Of a DNA stretch of 11,202 bases, positions 6,328 to 11,202 are shown piece by piece. The position numbers and the translations under genes are program-made. The DNA comes from Planctomycetaceae bacterium. GTDB taxonomy: Bacteria > Planctomycetota > UBA1135 > GCA-002686595. A model generated the notes under the pieces. It made no database searches and was not told the DNA's origin. It saw nothing but the letters and a program-made list of their open reading frames with translations. The stretch is taken from positions 1 through 11,202 of the forward strand of contig JABWBL010000066.1 in NCBI GenBank assembly GCA_013360535.1. Reading direction: 5' to 3'. The stretch's first letter is position 1; every line of letters starts with the position of its first letter.

Positions 6328-8595
6328 CTAGCCCTTCTTCCGCAGGGCCTCGAGGCCCACGAGCACCTTGTCCGCCGTCAGCGGCATGTCGAAGATCCGC
6401 ACGCCACAGGCGTTGCGGATCGCGTTGGCGATCGCCGAATGCCCGGGAATCACCGCCGCCTCGGCCATGCCGATCACGCCGCGCGGGTCGTCCTCGAACT
6501 CGACCGTCATGCGCGGGATCTCGCGCACGCCGGCGATCTTGTAGTCCTCGAAGTTCGCGTTGAGGAAGAGCCCCAGGTCGGGGTCGATCACGCGCTCCTC
6601 GAACAAGCCGTAAGAGAGCGCCTGCACCATGCCACCCTGCAGCTGGCTCTTGACCGACATGCGGTTGAGCAGGAGGCCGCAGTTCTGCACGGCGACCATC
6701 TCGAGCACCTTGATCTCGCCGGTCCGCGTGTCGACCTGCACCTTCGCGGCCTGCGCGCCGCCGACATCGCTGCTCGCGAGGTGCGCCTGCCATTCACCTT
6801 GTGCCGAGAGGCCCGCGGGCCCGAGCGTCGCACACGCGTCCTTCCACGCGACCTTCTGCGAAGGCTTCGCCGCGACATGGATCTCGCCGAGACCGACCTC
6901 GAGCTCGTCCGGCTTCACGCCGAGCAGCGGCGCCACCTTCTCGAACAGTGCGAGCCGCGCGTTGTGCGCCGCATGCTTGACGCTCGGCGACAGCGACGGC
7001 GCGGTCGTGCTTCCGCCGGACGCGTTGGCCGAACCGAAGGTGGAGCGGCCGATGCGCGGGCGCACCTGATTCAGCTCGAGTCCGAGCTCCTCCGCCACGA
7101 TCGACGCGCAGTACGTGCGCGTGCCCGTGCCCAGGTCCTGCGTGCCCGAAAGCACCTCGACCGAGCCATCTTGCGCGACGCGCACCTCGACCTTGCACTG
7201 GCCGTTGCCACCGCCGCCCCAGCGCGCGATCGCGAAGCCGATGCCAACCTTCAGCTCGGACTTCGACAGGTCCGGCGCGTTCTTGAACGCGTGCTTGTCC
7301 CAGCCGATCAGCGCCGCGCAGCGCTCGAGCTGGCGCATGTAGAGCTCGCGCCGGCTGTCGGGCAGGTTGATGCGACGGATCTCGAGCAGGTCTAGCCCCG
7401 ACGCGTACGCGCACTCGTCCATCAGGCCCTCCATCGAGAAGGAAGCCTGCGGATGCCCGGGGCCACGCATCGCGCGGCTCGAGTCGGTGTGCGTGTGGAT
7501 GCAGCGGTCCTCGACGAACACCTTCGCGTCGCGGCCGTAGATGTACGGGATCGGGTGGCCCGAGCCTTGCCCGACGCCGCCGAGGCGCGTGACGCGGCCC
7601 TTGATCGCGACGATCTGGCCCTTTTCGTCGAGGCCGGCCTCGAGCGTGTGCTCGCCACCCGAACGGTTGCCCGCCGCGTGGAACTCCGTCGCGCGGTCGA
7701 GCATCAGGTGCACCGGCCGCGCGAGCAGCTTCGCGAGCCTGCACGCGGCGTCGCCCTCGATGCCAAGCTGGAACTTCGAACCAAACCCGCCGCCCATGTG
7801 CTCGACCACGGCCGTCACCTGGTTGGGCTTGAGCCCCAGCGCGCCCGCGGCGTCGCCGGGGATCGTGAACGTGCCTTGCGTCGACGCGTACACCGTCGCC
7901 TCGTCGCCGCCGCGATAGTCGACGACGACTCCGTGCGACTCGAGGCACGCGTGGTGCTGCACGGGAATCTTCCACGTGCCCTGCACGCGCTTCGCCGCCT
8001 TGGCCAACGCGTCATCGACCTCGCTCGAGTCGGTGTTCTTCGAGAGCGTGCGCACGTTGCCGCGGCTGCCGACCTTCGGCGCGTTCTCCGCCGCCGCCTG
8101 TTCCGGCGTCACCGCGAACGGTTGTTCCTCGTACTGGGCGACGATCGCGCGCAGTCCGTCCTCGGCGATCTCTGGCGTCGTCGCCGCCACCGCCGCGATC
8201 GGCCGACCGAGCCAGTCGACGTTGCCGTTGTTGAGCGCAATCACCGCCAGCACGCCCGGGATCGCCTTCGCGGCCTCGAGCTCGAGCTGCACCGTGCCAC
8301 ACGGCACTCGCGAGCGCAGCACGCGCGCGAAGACCATGCCCGGCAGGCGCATGTCGGAGCTGTACATGGCGCGCCCGGTCACCTTGTCGGGGCCGTCGAC
8401 GCGCGGCACCGCGCGCGACACCAGGCGCATCTGCTCGCGCGGCCCCCACTGCGGACCGCCCGTGTCGTCGGAAACCTCTTCCCAGACTTCGGTGTCGATG
8501 CCGTTGACGGCCTTCGTCACGCGGATCCACTTCTTGCCGGGCGCGGCGGGGCGCGGCGGCTTCTCGTCTTGCGTGCGCAGCGGTTCGAGCGCCAT
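6328..8595 (-). CDS. Molybdenum hydroxylase catalytic subunit (molybdopterin-binding, XDH/aldehyde oxidase family)
   Basis: The 755-residue product is the large catalytic subunit that hydroxylates a substrate at the Mo centre. The aldehyde oxidase a/b hammerhead domain lies at about 60-165, from VPRVDGPDKVTGRAMYSSDMRL onward. The cofactor-binding domains follow, with GGGFGSK (268-274), RAMRGPGHPQ (374-383), TQDLGTGTRTY (485-495), GSANASGGST (521-530) and QGGMVQALSYGL (653-664). The likely catalytic base is E712 in GMAEAAVIP; most family members have GxGE, so Ala replaces the second Gly. The LEPH-like motif is LESHG (218-222). There is no signal peptide. The ATG at 8595 overlaps the TGA of the 2Fe-2S gene (TGATG) and has GGGAGG (8602-8607) six bases upstream; the longer open frame to 8958 overlaps that gene and is rejected. 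The substrate (aldehyde, purine or N-heterocycle) cannot be read from the sequence. Gene order here is small-large-medium, unlike E. coli paoABC. Confidence 0.95.
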   Translation of the reverse strand: MALEPLRTQDEKPPRPAAPGKKWIRVTKAVNGIDTEVWEEVSDDTGGPQWGPREQMRLVSRAVPRVDGPDKVTGRAMYSSDMRLPGMVFARVLRSRVPCGTVQLELEAAKAIPGVLAVIALNNGNVDWLGRPIAAVAATTPEIAEDGLRAIVAQYEEQPFAVTPEQAAAENAPKVGSRGNVRTLSKNTDSSEVDDALAKAAKRVQGTWKIPVQHHACLESHGVVVDYRGGDEATVYASTQGTFTIPGDAAGALGLKPNQVTAVVEHMGGGFGSKFQLGIEGDAACRLAKLLARPVHLMLDRATEFHAAGNRSGGEHTLEAGLDEKGQIVAIKGRVTRLGGVGQGSGHPIPYIYGRDAKVFVEDRCIHTHTDSSRAMRGPGHPQASFSMEGLMDECAYASGLDLLEIRRINLPDSRRELYMRQLERCAALIGWDKHAFKNAPDLSKSELKVGIGFAIARWGGGGNGQCKVEVRVAQDGSVEVLSGTQDLGTGTRTYCASIVAEELGLELNQVRPRIGRSTFGSANASGGSTTAPSLSPSVKHAAHNARLALFEKVAPLLGVKPDELEVGLGEIHVAAKPSQKVAWKDACATLGPAGLSAQGEWQAHLASSDVGGAQAAKVQVDTRTGEIKVLEMVAVQNCGLLLNRMSVKSQLQGGMVQALSYGLFEERVIDPDLGLFLNANFEDYKIAGVREIPRMTVEFEDDPRGVIGMAEAAVIPGHSAIANAIRNACGVRIFDMPLTADKVLVGLEALRKKG

Positions 8596-9269
8596 CACTT
8601 GCCTCCCTTGGCTTGCAGGGCGCGACCAGCGGCCAGCGCGGCCTCGAAGATCTGCGGTTGCGTGCCACAGCGGCACAGGTTGCCCGAGCACGCGTTCTGG
8701 ATCTCGTCGAGCGACGCCGCCGGATTGCGCTCGAGGCAGGCGGTGATCGCCATCACGAAGCCGGGCGTGCAGAAGCCGCACTGCGAGCCGTCGTGCTCGC
8801 AGAACTTCTGCTGCAGGACGGTGAGCTCGCCCCTCGGCGACAGCCCTTCGATCGTCTTGACCTTGTGGCCGACCGTGTCGACGGCGAGCGTCATGCACGA
8901 GTACACCGGCCGCCCGTCGAGATGCACCGTGCACGCGCCGCACGATCCGCGGTCGCACACGAGCTTGGTGCCCGTCAGCGGCGGGTTGCAGTGGTTGCGC
9001 AGCGCGTTGAGCAGCGTGGTGCGCGGCTCGAGTGTCACCTTCTGCTTCGCGCCGTTGATGTCGAGCTCGACCTCGACCGTTCCTTCGAGCGTCGCCGGCC
9101 CGTAGGCGCGCGCGTTGGCCGCGCTCACGGCCTCGCCGATCACTCCGCCGGCGGCGACGACCCCGGCGCCCTTGAAGAACGCGCGACGGGTGAGCGCGGG
9201 CTTGGCTTGGGAACCCGAACGCGGCTCCGGGCTCGACTTGGCTTCAGGAGGGCTCGCTGCATCCGACAT
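8595..9269 (-). CDS. Molybdenum hydroxylase 2Fe-2S subunit with Tat signal
   Basis: The 224-residue product is the small electron-transfer subunit (PaoA/CoxS type). Residues 27-33 are TRRAFFK, a canonical twin-arginine motif, followed by a mild hydrophobic stretch (GAGVVAAGGVIGEAVSA, 34-50), so the holoenzyme is probably exported folded to the periplasm. The plant-type 2Fe-2S cluster is bound by C105, C110, C113 and C125. The second cluster, in the helical [2Fe-2S]-binding domain, is bound by C164, C167 (QCGFC), C199 and C201 (NLCRC). All eight ligands are present. The leader before the RR pair is long (26 residues, Ser/Pro/Glu-rich). The start at 9269 is supported by GAGG (9277-9280) seven bases upstream. 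It begins the tight part of the operon, 82 nt after threonine synthase, and overlaps the catalytic subunit gene by one base. Confidence 0.95.
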   Translation of the reverse strand: MSDAASPPEAKSSPEPRSGSQAKPALTRRAFFKGAGVVAAGGVIGEAVSAANARAYGPATLEGTVEVELDINGAKQKVTLEPRTTLLNALRNHCNPPLTGTKLVCDRGSCGACTVHLDGRPVYSCMTLAVDTVGHKVKTIEGLSPRGELTVLQQKFCEHDGSQCGFCTPGFVMAITACLERNPAASLDEIQNACSGNLCRCGTQPQIFEAALAAGRALQAKGGK

Positions 9270-9351
9270 GGAAACGCCTCACGTGCGGGACCCGCGCGCG
9301 GGACAAAGGTGCCCACGCGACGCGGCGCGATTCTACGGAGGCACGCTCGCG
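9270..9351. other. 82-nt spacer between threonine synthase and the molybdenum hydroxylase genes
   Basis: The spacer holds the Shine-Dalgarno site of the 2Fe-2S gene and a perfect 12-base palindrome (9291-9302, CCCGCGCGCGGG). No T-run follows the palindrome on the minus strand, so it is not a recognisable intrinsic terminator, and I see no convincing promoter. Readthrough from threonine synthase is possible. Confidence 0.35.
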
Positions 9352-10611
9352 CTACAAGCGAGCGGAACGTTCGAATTGCGCGGCGAGCGCGCGCCAGTCG
9401 ACCGAGTCGCCCGGCCGGAAGCGCGGGCGTTCGGCGCGCGGCACCGCTCGCAAGGCCTCGACGTACTTGAAGGCCGCGCCGGTGTTGAAGATCACGATCT
9501 CCTCGTGGCGCTGGATGCGGCCTTGCGCGACGAGCCGCACGAGCGCCTCGAAGCACACCGCGGTCTCCGGACAGATCGCTACGCCTTCGAGCTCGCCCAC
9601 ACGCCGCATCCAGCCCGTGATCGAAGCTTCGGGCACGCCCAGCGCCGATCCGCCGCTCGCCCGCAGCGCGTCGACCATCAGGAAGTCGCCGATCGCCGAA
9701 GGAACTCGCAATCCGCTCGCGAGCGTCTGCGCGCCCTGCCACGGCTCGGCCGTGCGCTCGCCACGCTCGAACGCGCGCGCGATCGGCGCACAACCGTCGC
9801 TCTGGCAGGCGTAGAGCCGCGGCGCGCGCGGATCCTCGAGCCAGCCGATGCCGGAGAGCTCCTCCCACGCCTTCCAGATGCCGATCAGGCCCGTGCCGCC
9901 GCCGGTCGGATAGAGCACGACCTCGGGAAAGCGCCAGCCGAAGTGCTGCGCGAGCTCTAGCCCCATCGTCTTCTTGCCCTCGAGCCGGTAGGGCTCGCGC
10001 AACGTCGACAGGTCGAACCAGCTGAAGAGCTTCTGGCCTTCGCGCAGGAGCGCCGCGCAGTCGCCGATCAGGCCGTCGACCTCGACCACGCGCGCGCCCG
10101 CGAGCTCGCACTCGAGCTTGTTCACCTCGGGCGTGTCCGAAGGCAGGAACACCCACGCTTCCATGCCCGCGCGCGCTGCGTAAGCCGCCATCGCTCCGCC
10201 CGCGTTGCCTTGCGTCGGCACGGCGACACGCGTCACGCCGAGTTCCTTCGCGCGGCTGATCGCCACCGACATGCCACGCGACTTGAACGAACCCGTCGGC
10301 AGGCGCGACTCGTCCTTGAGGAACAGGTTCTCGAGGCCGAGCTGCTCGCCCAGCCGCGCTAGCTGCAGCGTCGGCGTCGCGAGCTCGCCGAAGGACACGA
10401 TGTTGCGGTCGTCCTGCACCGGCAGCAGGTCGCGGAAGCTCCACAGGCAACCGGCGTTGTAGTACGTCGAGTCGCGCTCGACCTCACGCGCGATGCGCTC
10501 GAGGTCATACCGCGCGACCAGCGGCCTTCCCGCGTGCGTGGTCTGCAGCGTGCGCGCCTCGTGGCGCGAGCCATCCCACGGCGACTCGAGGTGCGTCAGG
10601 AACTGGCCCAT
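9352..10611 (-). CDS. thrC: Threonine synthase (PLP-dependent, fold type II)
   Basis: The 419-residue product is a PLP enzyme of the threonine synthase family, which converts O-phosphohomoserine to threonine in the cytoplasm. The PLP lysine is K110 in PTGSFKSRG. TQGNAGGAMAAY (133-144) corresponds to the family's cofactor-ring loop, and PTGGGTGLIG (235-244) is the phosphate-binding loop. FNTGAAFKY (375-383) is the family's C-terminal active-site block. The N-terminal region (residues 1-40, ending in GRPLVARYDLERI) aligns with the part that is a small zinc ribbon in many homologues, but the cysteines are gone (LESPWDGSRHEARTL). The ATG at 10611 has AGAGG (10615-10619) only three bases upstream, so the start is less certain than the family. 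No thrA or thrB is nearby. A relative acting on another substrate cannot be excluded. It precedes the molybdenum hydroxylase genes on the same strand. Confidence 0.82.
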   Translation of the reverse strand: MGQFLTHLESPWDGSRHEARTLQTTHAGRPLVARYDLERIAREVERDSTYYNAGCLWSFRDLLPVQDDRNIVSFGELATPTLQLARLGEQLGLENLFLKDESRLPTGSFKSRGMSVAISRAKELGVTRVAVPTQGNAGGAMAAYAARAGMEAWVFLPSDTPEVNKLECELAGARVVEVDGLIGDCAALLREGQKLFSWFDLSTLREPYRLEGKKTMGLELAQHFGWRFPEVVLYPTGGGTGLIGIWKAWEELSGIGWLEDPRAPRLYACQSDGCAPIARAFERGERTAEPWQGAQTLASGLRVPSAIGDFLMVDALRASGGSALGVPEASITGWMRRVGELEGVAICPETAVCFEALVRLVAQGRIQRHEEIVIFNTGAAFKYVEALRAVPRAERPRFRPGDSVDWRALAAQFERSARL

Positions 10612-10687
10612 GGACCTCTGGCGCCGGAGACGGGCGGTGCGGAGTGCGTAGCGCGCATCACGGCGGCCAATGGAACGTCCCCGCGGT

Positions 10688-10728
10688 GCGGGTTCCAGAG
10701 GGTCGCGCGCGGTGGCGCACGAACCCGC
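10688..10728. repeat. Inverted repeat, possible hairpin or operator
   Basis: GCGGGTTC (10688-10695) is repeated as its reverse complement GAACCCGC (10721-10728) around a 25-nt loop that is itself GC-rich. On the plus strand it is followed by GGTTTTCC. No plus-strand gene ends just upstream, so a terminator role is unlikely; it could be an operator for either divergent gene or a leader structure of threonine synthase. Confidence 0.35.
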
Positions 10729-10832
10729 GGTTTTCCCCGGAAGAACCGGCCCTTTTCTGCGCCCGCACGCGGCGCGAAATCCGGCGACCGCCCGAGTTCA
10801 GGTCCGGCGTGGAAGAAGTTCGTGTGGAAAGC

Positions 10833-10844
10833 CCGCGGCCGCGG
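10833..10844. repeat. 12-base perfect palindrome upstream of the stress-protein gene
   Basis: CCGCGGCCGCGG is fully self-complementary and lies 94 bases upstream of the universal stress protein start. In DNA this GC-rich such palindromes occur by chance, so a regulatory role is only a possibility. Confidence 0.25.
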
Positions 10845-10924
10845 TGCCAGATTGCGGCTGGCCTCCCCGTCCAGCCCGAGGGCAAGCGCCCCCGTGCTCG
10901 CCAGAGACCGTGGTTCTCGTACGC

Positions 10925-10930
10925 AAGGAG
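10925..10930 (+). promoter_or_regulatory. Shine-Dalgarno site of the universal stress protein gene
   Basis: AAGGAG lies seven bases before the ATG at 10938. It is the strongest plus-strand ribosome binding site in the window and fixes the start of the truncated right-edge gene. Confidence 0.75.
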
Positions 10931-10937
10931 TCCCGCC

Positions 10938-11202
10938 ATGCAGAGCGCTCTCACCCACAAGCCGCGGCTCGCGCTCGTCGGTGTCGACGACAAGGAACCC
11001 GCGGACTTCGCCGTCGTCGCGGCCTTCCGCAACGCGCCCGCGCTCAAGCTCGAGGTCGAGCTCGTTCACGCACTGCCCGTGCCGCTCAACTACTACGCGC
11101 ACGTCGATCCGCTCGGCGTCGAGCGCGCGCAGCAGGCTGCGGCCGAGCGCTGGAGCGGCGTCCTGCGCGACGCGGGCATCATCGGCGCCGAGCTCGAGCG
11201 CT
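10938..11202 (+). CDS. Universal stress protein (UspA) family, N-terminal part only
   Basis: The 88 complete codons before the window edge match the first half of a UspA-type domain. LALVGVDD (11-18) is beta strand 1 with D17 at the usual nucleotide-pocket aspartate. A helix (ADFAVVAAFRNA, 22-33) follows, then strand 2 KLEVELVHALPVP (37-49), the usual variable loop, and a helix (about 62-79) preceding IIGAELE. The C-terminal ATP-binding glycine motif would lie beyond the edge, so nucleotide binding cannot be judged. The start is supported by AAGGAG seven bases upstream. It is divergent from threonine synthase across 326 nt. The role in stress physiology is unknown; these proteins often stand alone. 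The family call rests on fold-like pattern only. Confidence 0.75.
   Translation, partial: MQSALTHKPRLALVGVDDKEPADFAVVAAFRNAPALKLEVELVHALPVPLNYYAHVDPLGVERAQQAAAERWSGVLRDAGIIGAELER

Larger units (their letters stand above)
10612..10937. other. 326-nt divergent intergenic region (threonine synthase / universal stress protein)
   Basis: No credible gene is seen here. The open frames crossing it are Arg/Pro/Ala-rich shadows that run into the stress-protein gene in antisense. It contains an 8-base inverted repeat (10688-10695 and 10721-10728), a 12-base palindrome (10833-10844) and short A/T-containing patches near 10729-10756 and 10811-10830 where promoters may lie. I could not identify a consensus -35/-10 pair. 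Confidence 0.5.

Noticed and set aside
5117..6331. A 404-codon plus-strand open frame opposite the FAD subunit and the small Cys-rich gene
   Set aside because: It is Arg/Leu/Glu/His-rich with no motif, and has no ribosome binding site. The minus strand carries the FAD-binding and Fe-S blocks.
7453..9105. A 550-codon plus-strand open frame opposite the Mo and 2Fe-2S subunits
   Set aside because: It is an antisense shadow with Arg/His/Leu-rich composition; the minus strand shows all molybdopterin and Fe-S motifs.
9291..9302. A perfect GC palindrome after threonine synthase, considered as a terminator
   Set aside because: No T-run follows it on the minus strand, and short CG-alternating palindromes are expected by chance in DNA of this composition.
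10596..11102. A minus-strand open frame in the thrC/stress-protein spacer
   Set aside because: It runs antisense into the universal stress protein start, overlaps the threonine synthase start, and is Arg/Pro-rich without motifs.

Overview
The window is very G+C-rich bacterial DNA (by eye most third codon positions are G or C, with Ser TCG, Leu CTC and Arg CGC preferred throughout). It is densely packed, has no RNA genes, CRISPR or insertion sequences that I can see, and carries ten complete genes plus one truncated gene at each edge. The mix suggests a Planctomycetota-like or other deep-branching high-GC lineage: a large GH36-like glycosidase of the kind often labelled alpha-galactosidase or enterotoxin, a Tat-exported PaoABC-type molybdenum hydroxylase, and a DUF1326 protein. 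No marker gene is present, so the taxonomic guess is weak.

Left third. On the minus strand are the start of an Ala/Glu-rich membrane-anchored protein (1-234, cut by the window edge), a BCP/AhpE-like peroxiredoxin (382-837) and a pterin-4a-carbinolamine dehydratase (911-1261). A 43-nt divergent spacer separates the dehydratase from plus-strand thiD (1305-2126, HMP/HMP-P kinase of thiamin synthesis). thiD overlaps by one base (TGATG) a 714-residue GH36-like putative glycoside hydrolase (2126-4270).

Centre and right. Converging on the glycosidase is a long minus-strand gene train, in transcription order: threonine synthase (10611-9352), the 2Fe-2S subunit with a Tat signal (9269-8595), the molybdopterin-binding catalytic subunit (8595-6328), the FAD subunit with four extra cysteines of the PaoB 4Fe-4S type (6325-5330), an 83-residue cysteine-rich protein of unknown function (5319-5068), and a DUF1326-like protein with an N-terminal signal or anchor and three vicinal Cys-Cys pairs (5059-4298). 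The last five genes are spaced by -1, 2, 10 and 8 nt. At both last junctions the TAG stop codon is part of the next Shine-Dalgarno sequence, so the two uncharacterised proteins look like dedicated partners of the molybdenum enzyme. A 326-nt intergenic region with an inverted repeat and a palindrome separates threonine synthase from a divergent universal stress protein gene that runs off the right edge.

How they fit together. The three oxidoreductase subunits should form a periplasmic molybdenum hydroxylase, with electrons passing from Mo to the 2Fe-2S clusters, the FAD and probably a 4Fe-4S cluster; the substrate cannot be read from the sequence. The least explained part, and the best candidate for undescribed biology, is the pair of cysteine-rich proteins translationally coupled to it.
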